From: Streptomyces tirandamycinicus
Lineage (GTDB): Bacteria; Actinomycetota; Actinomycetes; Streptomycetales; Streptomycetaceae
Reading direction: 5' to 3'
Assembly: GCF_003097515.1 (NCBI RefSeq)
Contig: NZ_CP029188.1
Location: 806,001 to 870,000 of the forward strand
Length of the DNA: 64,000 nucleotides
Shown here: piece after piece, positions 47,361 through 58,224 of the stretch
How positions within the stretch are numbered: position 1 is the stretch's first letter
Layout of the letters: every line of letters begins with the position of its first letter
Notes under the pieces: model-generated
What the model saw: only the letters and a program-made list of their open reading frames with translations
Databases searched by the model: none
What the model was told of the DNA's origin: nothing
Made by a program: the position numbers and the translations under genes

Positions 47361-47639
47361 GGCCATCGGCATCGCCGACACCGGGATCAACCCCTACCAC
47401 CTGGAGTTCTCCGCACGCACCTACCCCGACCCCGACGTACTGGCGCTGACGAAGGACTTCACCCGCCACCCCTCGGAGTACATCCCCGGCTACCCCGCCT
47501 CCGCGCCCGCGATCCCCGTCACCCTCGGCAAGGGCCATCTGCCCGGCGAGGACGAGGATCTGTGGACCGCCGGCAACGTCCCCGCCGGCAAGCTCCACTG
47601 GATCCCCGGCACCAAGATCGTCGGGGCCTACGCGTCGAC
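47361..47639 (+). pseudogene. Fragment of a subtilisin-like (S8) serine protease
   Basis: About 93 codons read cleanly on the plus strand: IGIADTGINPYHLEFSA with the catalytic Asp (DTG) of the S8 family, then DFTRHPSEYIPGYPAS, LPGEDEDLWTAGNVPAGKL and HWIPGTKIVGAYAST. There is no start, signal peptide, His or Ser region. The ends coincide exactly with the breakpoints of ftsI on one side and of the 73-bp repeat on the other. It looks like a piece from another locus joined by misassembly. Confidence 0.75.
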
Positions 47640-47712
47640 ACGGACACATCCAGCACATTCCCGCGCTTTCGGCGCGGGTGCGGCAAACGTACGGCCCGGC
47701 CACCGCCAGCGC
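47640..47712. repeat. 73-bp direct repeat, copy 1
   Basis: It is identical to 48559-48631 except for one base. It contains the hairpin CCGCGC-TTTCG-GCGCGG and the segment GGCAAACGTACGGCC. In copy 2 this is the natural leader of rsmH. Copy 1 joins directly to the subtilase fragment and is probably a displaced piece. Confidence 0.9.
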
Positions 47713-47802
47713 ACCCGCCGCACCCGCCGCACCCCACCGCACCCGCCGCACCGCGGCCGGCGCCGCACCGAGGGCCCGTGCGGCGCCGGCCCGGGGCGGG
47801 GC

Positions 47803-48345
47803 TCACCCGGTGGGCTCGATCTCCCTCAGCAGACCGGTCTTGACGTCGAAGACGAAACCGCGCACATCGTCGGTGTGCAGCAGGAACGGCGAGGTGCGCA
47901 CCCGCTGCATCGACTGGCGCACGTCCTGGTCGACGTCGCGGAACGCCTCCACGGCCCAGGACGGCCGCTGGCCCACCTCGACCTCCAGCTCGTGCCGGAA
48001 GTCCTCGGTCAGGCTCTCCAGGCCGCAGCCGGTGTGGTGGATGAGCACGACGCTGCGGGTGCCCAGCGCGCGCTGGCTGATGGTCAGGGAGCGGATCACG
48101 TCGTCGGTGACCGCTCCGCCCGCGTTGCGGATCGTGTGGCAGTCGCCGAGTTCCAGGCCCAGCGCCGCGTGCAGGTCGAGACGGGCGTCCATGCAGGCCA
48201 CCACGGCGACCCGGAGCACGGGCCGGGCGTCCATGCCGGGGTCGGTGAAGGCCGAGGCGTAGCGCTGGTTGGCTTCGACGAGCCGGTCGGTGACCGTGCC
48301 GCTCGCGACGGCGGACTCTGCGGGGAGGTGCGGGGAAGTCGACAT
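47803..48345 (-). CDS. Beta-carbonic anhydrase
   Basis: A 180-residue small beta-class carbonic anhydrase. Zinc ligands are Cys51 in VACMDARLD, His104 and Cys107 in IHHTGCGLES, and the Asp53-Arg55 dyad is intact. NAGGAVTDDVIRSL is also typical. It interconverts CO2 and bicarbonate. The protein is full-length, with a good ATG. In this assembly it faces away from rsmH on the inverted segment. A corrupted second copy occurs at 59,237-59,729, directly before the moxR gene, which is probably its true neighbour. Confidence 0.93.
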   Translation of the reverse strand: MSTSPHLPAESAVASGTVTDRLVEANQRYASAFTDPGMDARPVLRVAVVACMDARLDLHAALGLELGDCHTIRNAGGAVTDDVIRSLTISQRALGTRSVVLIHHTGCGLESLTEDFRHELEVEVGQRPSWAVEAFRDVDQDVRQSMQRVRTSPFLLHTDDVRGFVFDVKTGLLREIEPTG

Positions 48346-48518
48346 GTCTCGAAGGTAATGGCCACGCGCCTGCTCAGCTCGCTGTGAGAGCGGACAAAGA
48401 ACGTCAACGCGACGTGTTGTGAGCTAACCCACAGACGGGACCGGGGCTGGTCCGTTCGGGTGGCCCGCCCCGTCCCGAGGCCCCTCGGCGCCGTCGCGGC
48501 GACGCGCCAGCCGGTTGA

Positions 48519-48546
48519 TTGACCGGCACGACCGGTGGACTAAAGT
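48519..48546 (+). promoter_or_regulatory. Promoter of rsmH and the dcw operon
   Basis: TTGACC (48519-48524) and TAAAGT (48541-48546) are separated by 16 bp, a good match to the vegetative sigma factor consensus. The same boxes can still be read in the inverted corrupted copy near 59,055-59,085. Transcription would start about 48,553, giving a leader of roughly 100 nt that holds the hairpin of the 73-bp repeat. Confidence 0.7.
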
Positions 48547-48558
48547 GACGCGCAGTTC

Positions 48559-48631
48559 ACGGACACATCCAGCACATTTCCGCGCTTTCGGCGCGGGTGC
48601 GGCAAACGTACGGCCCGGCCACCGCCAGCGC
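48559..48631. repeat. 73-bp direct repeat, copy 2 (rsmH leader)
   Basis: This is the copy between the promoter boxes and the rsmH start, so it is the likely original. The inverted degraded counterpart lies at about 58,983-59,060. Confidence 0.85.
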
Positions 48632-48649
48632 CGGACCTGAGAGGGCGCA

Positions 48650-49630
48650 TTGAGCCAGCGACACGTCCCGGTGATGCTCCAGCGGTGCCTGGACCTGCTG
48701 GCGCCCGCCCTGGAGCGCCCGGGTGCGACCGGCGCCGGCGAGGGCCCCCACCCCGTCGTCGTCGACTGCACCCTCGGCCTCGGCGGACACAGCGAGGCGC
48801 TGCTGACCCGCTTCCCCGCGGCCCGGCTCGTCGCGCTCGACCGGGACCGGGAGGCGCTGCGGCTGTCCGGCGAGCGGCTCGCCCCGTTCGGCGACCGCGC
48901 CACCCTGGTGCACGCCGTCTACGACGAGCTGCCCGACGTCCTGGGCCGGCTCGGCATCCCCGCCGTCCAGGGCGTCCTCTTCGACCTCGGCGTCTCCTCG
49001 ATGCAGCTCGACGAGGCCGACCGGGGCTTCGCCTACGCCCAGGACGCCCCCCTCGACATGCGGATGGACCAGACGACCGGTGCCGGCGCGGCGGAGGTCC
49101 TCAACACCTACCCGCCCGGCGAACTGGTCCGGATCCTGCGCGCGTACGGCGAGGAGAAGCAGGCCAAGCGGATCGTGGCGGCGATCGTGCGGGAGCGCGA
49201 GAAGGAACCCTTCACCAACAGCGCCCGGCTCGTCGAGGTGATCCGCGACGCGCTCCCGCAGGCGGCCAAGCGCACCGGCGGCAACCCGGCCAAGCGCACG
49301 TTCCAGGCCCTGCGCATCGAGGTCAACGGCGAGCTGACGGTCCTGGAGCGGGCCGTCCCGGCGGCGGTGAAGGCCCTCGCCGTGGGCGGCCGGATCGCGG
49401 TCCTCTCGTACCACTCGCTGGAGGACCGGCTGGTCAAGCAGGTCTTCGCGGAGGGGGCGGCCATCACGGCACCGCCCGGACTGCCCGTCGTGCCCGAGCG
49501 GTACCAGCCGCGGCTCAAGCTCCTCACCCGCGGCGCCGAACTCCCTTCCGAGGAAGAGGTCGCCCGGAACCGCCGGGCGGCGCCCGCGCGGCTGCGCGGC
49601 GCCGAGCGCATCCGCGAGGACGTGCGGTGA
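48650..49630 (+). CDS. rsmH: 16S rRNA (cytosine-1402 N4) methyltransferase
   Basis: A 326-residue SAM-dependent methyltransferase (MraW). The N-terminal [15 protein letters not shown], the SAM loop [14 protein letters not shown], and [20 protein letters not shown] followed by PLDMRMDQT are diagnostic. [10 protein letters not shown] and [13 protein letters not shown] close the domain. It methylates C1402 of 16S rRNA. The TTG start with GAGAGGG upstream gives the family N terminus. It heads the dcw operon, and here lies in an inverted segment followed by ftsL. A corrupted copy is at 58.2-59.0 kb on the minus strand. Confidence 0.95.
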   Translation: MSQRHVPVMLQRCLDLLAPALERPGATGAGEGPHPVVVDCTLGLGGHSEALLTRFPAARLVALDRDREALRLSGERLAPFGDRATLVHAVYDELPDVLGRLGIPAVQGVLFDLGVSSMQLDEADRGFAYAQDAPLDMRMDQTTGAGAAEVLNTYPPGELVRILRAYGEEKQAKRIVAAIVREREKEPFTNSARLVEVIRDALPQAAKRTGGNPAKRTFQALRIEVNGELTVLERAVPAAVKALAVGGRIAVLSYHSLEDRLVKQVFAEGAAITAPPGLPVVPERYQPRLKLLTRGAELPSEEEVARNRRAAPARLRGAERIREDVR

Positions 49631-49696
49631 CGGCGGCCGCGCCGGGGGAGCGGGACCGGTGACGAGGGCCGCGGTGAGCGAGGGCGAGGGGTGAGG

Positions 49697-50319
49697 ATGG
49701 CCGCCGGACAGCTGAAGGGGCGTGCCGCCCGGCTCGCGCGGCTCATGCCGTCCGGGCCGAGCACCGCGGCCCGTACCCCCTTCGTCCTGCTGGTCGTCGT
49801 GCTGCTCGGCGGCGGGCTGATCACCCTGCTGCTGCTCAACACCTCCCTCAACGAGGGCTCGTTCAGACTGAGCGAGCTCAGGAAGAAGACCACCGAGCTC
49901 ACCGACCAGGAACAGGCGCTGCAGCGGGACGTGGACGAGCGCTCCGCGCCGGACGCGCTGGAGCGGCGGGCGCGCGAACTCGGCATGGTGCCGGGCGGCA
50001 ACCCCGCCTTCCTCGGCCCCGACGGCACGGTCCGCGGCGTTCCGAAGCGGGCCAAGGCCGATCCGTCGGCCGTCCCGGAGCCCGGAACCGCCGCCCCGCC
50101 CGGTCGGGCCGCCCTCTCCGCACAACCGCCCGCGCCCCACAACCGCCCCGCCCGCAACCGTGGCTGTACCCCGCCGTCCGGCCCGCACAGCCGTCCGGCG
50201 GGACCCCGCGCCCGTCCCACGAAGCGTCTGCCGCGGCGCGCCCGCGGTACCGCGGTCCCTCGCGCCGCGCAGCCCCCGCGTCCGGCGTGCCGCGCGCCCC
50301 CCACGACCCCGGCAGGTGA
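49697..50319 (+). CDS. ftsL: Cell division protein FtsL, 3' part corrupted
   Basis: The clean part (to about 50,100) encodes a short cytoplasmic tail, one transmembrane helix (TPFVLLVVVLLGGGLITLLL), then the periplasmic coiled coil (SFRLSELRKKTTELTDQEQA) and ERRARELGMVPGGNPAFLGP, as in Streptomyces FtsL. After that the Pro/Ala-rich tail drifts into low-quality sequence. The native stop probably overlaps the ftsI start near 50,316 (GTGA), but indels have shifted the frame. It bridges FtsQ and FtsI/FtsW. The ATG at 49697 was chosen; a GTG at 49691 is also in frame. Confidence 0.85.
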
Positions 50320-52090
50320 CGACTGCCACCAAGAACCTCCGCCGCGCCGTCGCCGTCCCCGCGCGCCGCGGCGGACCGGCCGGGCGGCCGGCCCGCTCCC
50401 CGCCCCCGCCGTACCGCCGCCGCGCCGGCCCGCGGCACCGCCGGATCCGCTCCGCCCCCAGCCCCGGCTGGGCTGGTCAGCCTTGCCCTCACCCTGTCAT
50501 GCGGCCTTCGTGGCAGGCTGCTGCAGGTGCAGGCCGTCACGCCGGTACGTACGCGCCATGGCGGGAAGAACCCTACACGAGCCACACGCTGGCGGCGCGC
50601 GCGCCGGATCACGGACCGTGCCGGGATCGCGCTGGCCACAGCGTCGCGCGCACACACACGCCGACCCGAAGATTCACACCCGAGGAGAGCAGGGCACCGA
50701 CGCGCCGGAGCAGGCCGCCCGCTGCTCGCACCGACCTGGGAGCCGACCCGGCAGCTCGCGAACAGCTGAAGCCCCAAGTCCCGCTACACGCCTCGCCCGC
50801 CGCCAGACCCCCAGGTCTGGAAGCAGTCAAGGACTCAAGGGCGCCTTCCCGAGAGGCGCCGCGACAGGACAAGGGCGGCCCGGCGCCAACGTCCTCGCGG
50901 GGTCTTCCAGGTCCAGCAGCAGCGGGTCACCCCATCGGCGTTCTCCGCGGGATACTGGCTGGTCAACGCCGAGGCCGCGGGCCTGCGTCTGGAGTCCATG
51001 CTGACGGAACTCGCGGGAGGACGGCAGATCACCTACGCGCATCGGCGGGCGCGGGTGGCCCACCGCCGGGACCCAGGAGAAGCCGCCGTCCCCGCCCGAC
51101 ATCGAGCTGAGATTGACCGCGACATCCAGTGGGCGCGCAGCGCGCGATCGCGACCAGGTGGGAATCCAAGGCGGACCGGGGCTATGTGGTGCAGGACACC
51201 AGGACGGCGAGGTCCTGGGATGGCCAACGCGCCGGGCTTCACCAACGACGTCTCGAGGGCCGACGTCGCCGCCATGGCACGCGCCCTCCAGGACGCTACG
51301 AGCCGGCCCACAGCAAGTCATGTCCATGCCGCGGTGCGGAGAGCGGGCCGCCACCCCGTCCACCCATGTCACCTGCCAACCGGCCCACCGCGGCGACCGG
51401 CCTTCAAGGACGACGCGACCACCCACTGGTACCTGACGCTCACGGCTGCCGCCAAGTCCAGCAACATGGAGATCCTGGCGACCGGAACTGGGTAAGACCC
51501 AGGCCAGGCAACGCGTCTTACCCTACCTGGGAATTCGCATCGCAGCCCGACCGCTGGCACCCGGCGAAGCCCGCATCCCGCCGAGCCCGCAGGACTGGTC
51601 GACCTCACAGCAGTACACGATCCCCTTCGGCCAGGCTGTCGATCAACGCCATGCAGGCCGCCTCCGTCTACTCACATCGCCACGGCGGTGCGCGTCGAAC
51701 CCACCCTGGTCGCGCACCGCGGTCCCGACGGCCTTCGTCCCGCCCAGAGCCGAGCGGCCCGGGGGTGACGAGAAACCGCGAAGCCTCGCACCATGCTCGA
51801 TCGGTCGCGGAACAGGAGGCACCGGCACCAGGGCCCGGATCCCGGCTACGCGTCGCGGAAAACCCTCACGCGACCGCGTCGATCCCGAACTCGGCCGCTA
51901 CCGGGCACACCGCCTCCTTCGCCGGCTTCGCGCCCGCGACAGCCCGGATCACCGTTACTGCGGCATCCAGACCCGACCGGGAAGCTATTCGGCGGCCAAT
52001 CTGCGGACCCTCTACAAGAAGGTCATGGAGTCGCGCTCAAGACCAGCAGGTCGCCGCCGCGCTCCCGCCGCTTCCGCGCTTTCCCGGTCC
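50320..52090 (+). pseudogene. Corrupted copy of ftsI (left arm)
   Basis: Broken pieces match ftsI in order across all three frames: a CTGCTGCAGGTGCAGGCCGTC core near 50,520, TSHTL, ITDRAGIALA, then a stretch around 51,120-51,250 matching DIQWAAQRAIGDQV and the GEVLAMANAPG region, and QQYTIPFGQ near 51,610. It also holds the only trace of the missing ftsI N terminus (about 50,316-50,480). Indels occur every few tens of bases. Confidence 0.85.
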
Positions 52091-53260
52091 GGGAAGGACG
52101 CGTCCGTGGGCCCCGAAGCTCGGTCCGCGGAGTCCCGCCAGCCCTCAGAGCCGGCACCCTCCCGGCCGGGCCCCGGGAGCCCCTCATTTACGCGGTCCGG
52201 TGCCGGCTCCCCGCCTGACAAAGCGGATCAGTACCGAACCCCTTCCCCGTCCGGCCGAGGTCCGCCGACCGGCCCCCGGGCGGGGCCTCTGTGGGGCGAG
52301 TCACCGCTGCCTCTCCGCACGCCGACCGCGCCGGTCGCCCCAGGCCGCCGTTCGGCCCCGGCCTCGGCGCCATGTCGCCCAGGCCGGTATCGGCGCCGCC
52401 GCGAACTCCCACCCGTGGGCCCCTGCTCGGGGGGCGGGCGCGTCCGACCGGGCCCGCGGTGGGCGGACTCGCCGCCGCGCGGGCGCCCCGGACGCGCTGC
52501 TAGCGCTACCGGCACCCTAAGACCACCACACCTCGTCGGGGCCGGCGGCGGCACCGCCGCCGCCCGAGCTGTGGCCGCAGCTCGCTCGACGAGCATAGCG
52601 GGCGCACCCGCCTGCCCCATCTGCCCCTGTTCCCTGCGCGAGCCCGTCGAGTGGTGGCCCTGAGGCAGCCACGCGCTGGTCTCGCCTCAGGTCGTGCGAC
52701 TCCCGCCACCCTTCGAGTGTCCTTGAGCGGAGCACTACTTTGGCGCTCGTTCAGGAGCGCCCCGGGCGTCCCAACCTCGCGCGTATGGGTGTCGAGGTCG
52801 TGCTGCTGTTCTCGCTGGGGCCCCCCGACCCGACGGTCCCGGGGGGTCCCGACCGGTGCACGTTAACGCCCTCCTCAGGTCCCCGTGCGCGCACCTGCCG
52901 GGCCGCTCCACGTGGTCAGCTCGCCGCGATGTCAGGCCGGGCATACCCGCGACCCGGCCGACGGTGCCGCGAGGGCCGGAGCCGTCGACGCCGGCCCTTG
53001 GCGTGTCGCACCGCCACGGGCTGTTCTGCGCCCTGCCGCGAGGCCGACTACTCCTATGGCGGCGACCGCGATGACACGGGCCCGATCGGCCGCCGAGTAG
53101 CCCCCGCCGTCCTATCCGCAGTAGGACTCTGGACTCGCCGCATGCTCGCGCGCGGCGAAGCCCGCGCACAAGGCGGCGCGTCTTGGAGCTAGGACCGGGC
53201 CGCGCCACCGGCGGTCGACGCGGGCGCGGTGCCGTGCTCCCGCGCAAGGGCAGTCAGTGG
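52091..53260 (+). pseudogene. Corrupted copy of murE (left arm)
   Basis: The start is recognisable at 52,220-52,240 (ADQYRT and the following Pro/Arg-rich segment). Weaker matches continue, such as the region of the segment VDGCVFDVAVFSNLSPEH near 52,790. It is about 30 percent shorter than the intact gene because of deletions. Confidence 0.7.
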
Positions 53261-54457
53261 AGACATCGCCCGTGGTTGCCGTCCGACCGCCTCGTTCCGA
53301 GGCATCGACCACCGAAGAACATGGGGAGGTCTTCCGCGGTCTTCGCGAGATCACCGACACTGGGCGGGCTCCGCACGTACCGGCCGGTAAAAGCGTCCCC
53401 GGGACCGCGGGCCTCTACTCGCGCGAGGTTTGCACGCAGCCTCCGTGTCGACTGCCTCGAGGTCAACGGCCACGCGCCGCATGGTCCGCTGCGGCCGCAG
53501 CCCCGGCCCGTGGTTGCCGCCTCTCGTGACGACGTCCCTAGTCGCCCTTGCCGAGGTGCGGCGTCGCCCTCCACCGCCCGGGAAGACCAGCACCAAGGTC
53601 CGGCGCTGCCGAGGCGCCGACCTCTTACCCCGGCTCGTGAACGCGGTCGCCTGCCCTGGGGTCAGCGCCCCCAGCGTTCCTTCCGGATCGCCGCGGCATC
53701 GTCCCATCGCTTTCTGCGACTTTGGGGAGCCACCGCCGAGTTCGAGGCGCGCAGAGATCGGCGAGGCAGGGAGCTGGGTACCGCTGGATGGCGGGCGAGT
53801 GGTCCTGGAAGGGGCCCCTCGCCCGCTGGTGCCGCTGGGGCACGTTGGTCTTCGGGTGTGGCCAAGCGGACGCCCAGGGTCCGCTGCGGGGACGGCGCCT
53901 GCCCACTCGCTGGCTTTCGTGGCTATGGTGCAGGCCGCCGTCCTCCGACTGCCGAAGCCGGCACGTATGGACCAGGACCGCTTTCCCCGCGATGTAAACC
54001 GCCCCTCGGCTCTTACGACGTCCACCGCGGATCTGACCCTACAGCCGCTCTGCAACCTTAGCTCAAGCGCCCGCTAGGGCGGCCGGGAACTTTCGTCGTC
54101 CAGTATGAAGCTTGCCCGGGTGGCGGTCGTTCTCGCGCGCCGTGCCCAGCGAATCCCCTCCCGGGCCCACAGACGGGTCATTGGGGTGATCCGTAGGCCG
54201 AGCACGCGCACAGACCTGAGGGCCGTATGGGTCGCTTGGTACCCTAGTCTCTGGGGCCGGCGAAGAGTGAAGGCAACAACCATATAACGTACCTCCTCTG
54301 GGTGGATTCCAGAGTTGAGCACGTCCGATGTGGTGTGGAACCAGGGATGCTCTTACCCGCTTTGGGCACCCGGGGGGGCACTAGGTGCCGGGGGACGGTT
54401 CATCGGCAACCGTCCTCTGGCTTTCCAGTGTCCACGGTAGTGGATTCGTTGCCGCCA
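53261..54457 (+). pseudogene. Corrupted copy of murF (left arm, up to the turning point)
   Basis: GGGAAGACCAGCACCAAGG at about 53,579 corresponds to the murF ATP loop (GKTSTKD). A stretch near 53,735-53,775 matches [37 protein letters not shown] near 54,270-54,290 matches the rare AT-rich spot of murF (original about 42,522). Confidence 0.75.
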
Positions 54458-55350
54458 GCGGCCTCCACCTCCGGAGACACGGCCGACAGCCACGCCCGGC
54501 TCACGGCGGGCATCGCCGTTTCTCTACGCCGGGAGAGGGAGAGTCCCGGAGTCCCGAGTGCTTCGTCTCCGCGATGCGCCCCGCGGAGTATGGGATCACA
54601 CGGCGACGCGGGTGGGGGCCCGGTAACTGCTATCCATTCGGCCGGGCGAGGACAGGAAGCTTGTCCACTGCGCTTATACGACTGCCGCCGACGGACGCAG
54701 GCGTTGCTCGCGCCGCGGGCCCCCTTTGGGCGCTGCCCACGGTCAGCACTGGTCTCAGCCTCGCTTCCCGCCTCGGCCGAGTGGCCCTCTGATGGTTCCG
54801 ATCTGGTTAGATGACCTCGTGAGATTACTAAAAGACAACGCGCAGCGAGACGATTCGGGGTGGCGGACGGTCGGGGCGCCATCTCGTTGTTCGCGAGCCG
54901 GCCGGTTCGGCCGTCCGCGAGCACTGCCGGGGTCCTTGGGCTGGCCCGCGGCCGGTGGCGCCCGTGCCCGGGGCGCTCCCGGCCGGCCTGGCGCCCAGAC
55001 CCCGGGTACGTGCCCAACACGCGCACACCTACGGGCCCGAGGCACACCCGACGCACCCCGCGCGTCCGTGCGAGTCCCTGCGGGGGCCCAGGGACGACAG
55101 TGGGGCACGAACCGCGAAGTCGCGGACCCCGGGCCCGGCCGTCGAACCGGTATGTCTGCGTCCGCCACGGGGCGGTCGCGAGGGGAGGCTGCACGGATTC
55201 CCCCCTTTCTTCCGCTGGCCCCCCCCGGCCCAGGCGTGCGAAGGGGCGGCCCACGCCGACGAATCCGCACCTCTGGCCCGCCCGTCAGCGCTGTGTCCCG
55301 CGCCCGCACGGCCGGGATGGCGGCGGGCCTTCTCCTCCACGAGCAGTCCC
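54458..55350 (-). pseudogene. Corrupted copy of murF (right arm)
   Basis: This is the inverted counterpart of the previous entry. The AT-rich murF spot recurs near 54,630 and the DELVAV-region (GACGAGCTTGCTGAC in the intact plus strand) near 54,655. Most of the remainder is too corrupted to align by eye, so the boundaries are interpolated. Confidence 0.55.
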
Positions 55351-56420
55351 GCGGTGCGCGCACCACGCCGCGCCGGCGAGTGGCGGCGAATCGCAAAGGG
55401 TCCTGAGGGCGTTGTGGAGGTGTGACGCGGCCGTAGCGGTCTCGCCGCCCTCGGCCGCGCTGGTCCGGTCGCGTCGCCGCCTCGGGCAGAGTCAGGGGTG
55501 TGACTGCGCAGGGGCGCAGGCGTCGCGCTCCGCGGCCTTGCGCCGGCCGTCGCGGCGCGTCGACCGCCAGCCGGCCGCGCCTGTACCGCGGCGACCGCCG
55601 TCCCGCGGTCTGCCCCGCCCGCGACTCGCGGACCACGCGGCGGTGTGTTGGCGACGTTGAACCCAGCAGCGCGGCGCGCAAAGTGTGCGCTCCTCAGGGG
55701 GTGGTGGGCCAGCGGCCTACTCGACCCTTGCGCGCCGTGCGTCGGGGTGCGCTGCAGCGTCACATCGAGGATCCACCGCGCCCCCCCAGCGACGCTCCCG
55801 GGCGCTCGGTACACGGGCCTCGGCGCAATTCCCAGGAGGACTCGTGCTGCGAGGCGGCGGCCACGTGACGGGCGTGACCCGGGAGCCCAGCGCGTGGTGG
55901 ACCCTCCAGGCACGAGCTCGACGGGCGGCCCGGGAACACCCTGGCGTGGCTTCGGGTGGGGCGTCCGCTTGATGGCCCCTCGGTCGCCTCCGAGCCGTAG
56001 CCCGGTGGGCGGCCGCCGCGCACCGGGAGTACGCTGGCGCTTGGAACGGTTGATCGATCTGGAGCAGGCCGTCCGTGCGCCCGTGTCTCCGAGCTTCGCC
56101 CAGGTGCGCGCGCCCCTTCAGCCACCCTCCCCGGCCCGCACGGCGTCCGACGGGTCGGTAAGCCCGCCAGCCCGGGAGCGACTTTGCTCCGCAGCCCGGC
56201 ACACGGCGTTGGCCCCCCACGTGTTGCCGGTGACCCGCCGGTAGCCCGGGGACCGCCCCCAGCCGGCCGTCTGCGACCGGCGCCCTGCCGGACGGGGAAG
56301 CGGTGCGGTGCTATCCTGTGCGCGGTGAGCTCCCGGCATACCGGACGGCGCTTCGGCTTTTCGGGGGGAGGAGCGCGAGGGGGTGCCGGCGCGAGGGTGC
56401 CGCCCGGCGGGGCAGCCGAC
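55351..56420 (-). pseudogene. Corrupted copy of murE (right arm)
   Basis: GTGTTGGCGACGTTGAA at about 55,637 is identical to the intact murE stretch near 44,357, and GTGGCTTCGGGTGGGGCGTCC near 55,945 matches the stretch near 44,793. Spacing between these anchors is shorter than in the intact gene. Confidence 0.75.
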
Positions 56421-57700
56421 GGTTCCCGGGGGCGGCGACGGGTACGGACTCCCGTGCGCGGTCGGCGGAGCGGCGGGAGCGCCCGTCGAGGGCCGCGCGT
56501 TGCCTCATGACCCCAGAGGGTCCGCAGCGCCGAGTGCCCCCTGGGGTCTGGATCGAGTAACTCCGGGTGCGCGTCGCCAAGCCTCGAGGCGGCCCTAGCG
56601 CCGACGGCATGCCCGCCGTCTCTTTTCCCGCCCCGTTGCCGGCCCGGGCCTGCCGTGCCCCTCTGTTCCCAACCACAGCTGGTGGCCAGGTCTTCGCGCA
56701 CCTCCCCACGGGGTCCTAGGCCCCCGGGCGCGCTCCGGCAGGGGACGCGCCGCCCGGTTCCCCACCCCGCTGGCCAGGGTAGACACCTCGCCGCGCTCCG
56801 AAGTCGCACTCTGTGGTCGCAGGAGTCGCGGCGACTCTCGCTAGCCAGCGGCGGGCGCGAGCGTAGGTGGGAAGCCGGTGCCTTCCTGGGCGTCCCCGCT
56901 CGGTCGCGAGTGGTTGCTGGACTTCGGGCCCGTGACGTCATCAGGTGGCTTGCTCGTCTGAAGAGCCGGTCCCCCGCGGCCGGTCGCGTACATCTGCCGG
57001 GTGGGGGGCCGCCCGCGGCCCGGATACAGACCTTCGCTGGTCCGGCCGGACCCCGGCTGCCGCGCGAGCGCCCCGATGTCTTGGTACAGCGCATGCAGCG
57101 CGCCGTGTGATCCGGTGCCGTGAGCGCTCAGTAGCTGCGCGTGTGCGGGCGCGCCCGACACGCGACGGTCCCCGTCCCGGCGGTGCGCGGCCGGAGGCAG
57201 GTGATGCGCGCGTAGTGTCCGACGGACTAGACGCCGGAGCCGCCGCCTGGCGTTGGAGTTTGGCGCGAGTCGCCGTTTCCCGCTGCTGCAGATCTGCCCC
57301 CCGCGAGGACGTTGGGAGCCCTGGCTGTCGCCGCGCCCTCTCGGCCAGCGCGTGACGCTGATTCCGCCGCGGGGTCGCGGGGGCAGGCTGGTAGTGGACT
57401 TGGGGCCTTGAGCCGTCCGCCGGTCGGCGCCCGTCCTCGAGCAGCCGGCGCTCTCCGGGCGTCCGCACTTCGCTCGTGCTCCAGCGTGAGGGCGCGCGAC
57501 GCGAGCGGGGCCCGGCGTCCGCGATCCGCGGCCCCGCCACGTCTGCTCGTAGCGACTTCCGCATGGCGCGTAGCGAGGCACGGGCACGCAGAGCCGCCAG
57601 TCCGCGACGCGTGGTGGTGAAGCGGCGGGGGTTCGAGCGCGCCCGCGGGACGCCCGAGGCGCGTACGGCGGGGGCGTTTGTGCGGGCCTGCCGCCCGGCG
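56421..57700 (-). pseudogene. Corrupted copy of ftsI (right arm)
   Basis: CCGCGAGGACGTTGG at about 57,301 matches the intact stretch near 46,828. GACTTGGGGCCTTGAGC at about 57,397 matches the stretch near 46,953, followed by recognisable GAGCAGC and CTCCGGCGCGTCCG-like segments. It is on the same strand as the intact ftsI, so this arm has the presumed native orientation. Confidence 0.8.
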
Positions 57701-58175
57701 GTCTCGCGGTGCCGGACCGAACGGGCCGAGGTTCCTTGGTGGCCCGTCAGCGCCAGGGCGTGGGGGGTCCGCGGCACGACGGAACGCGGGGCGTGATGGC
57801 CCGCGGACCGCCCGGGAACCTCCTGCCCCAGCTTCGGTGGGAGGGAGCGCCGGGGTCGAGACAGTTGCTCGCGGACCGTGTGCGGACGCGCGACCGTCGG
57901 CCGGCGGTTATGCGCGCCGTTTGAGCTCCGACCGGGCGGTCGGTTCCGCCGCGCGACATCGCCCGCTTCACCGGGTCCGTGGGACCAGGGCGGGGCTGTG
58001 GTGGCACGTGGCCGAGCAGCCGCGCGTAGTTCCACCCGTACCGTCGCCTCCTCCGGTGTTCGTTCCCGAGTTCCCTTTGCAGCCCTCGGAGGGTGGTGTT
58101 CAGCCAGCTGACCGCGGAGGCAGACGAGGCCAGCCGAAGGATCCCAGGTCTGGGCCGGAGGGCATCGCCGGGCGA
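57701..58175 (-). pseudogene. Corrupted copy of ftsL (right arm)
   Basis: A stretch around 58,050-58,110 (CCCTCGGAGGGTGGTGTTCA) matches the reverse complement of the intact ftsL segment encoding LLNTSLNEGSFRL. Boundaries are interpolated. Confidence 0.7.
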
Positions 58176-58224
58176 GCGGCAGCGCTGCGCTGTCGGGGGC
58201 TCAGCGTTCAGCGGCGACCGACGC

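Noticed and set aside
47640..48631. A mobile element bounded by 73-bp direct repeats
   Set aside because: There is no transposase or integrase and no target-site duplication. One repeat is the natural rsmH leader, and the other abuts a misjoined fragment.
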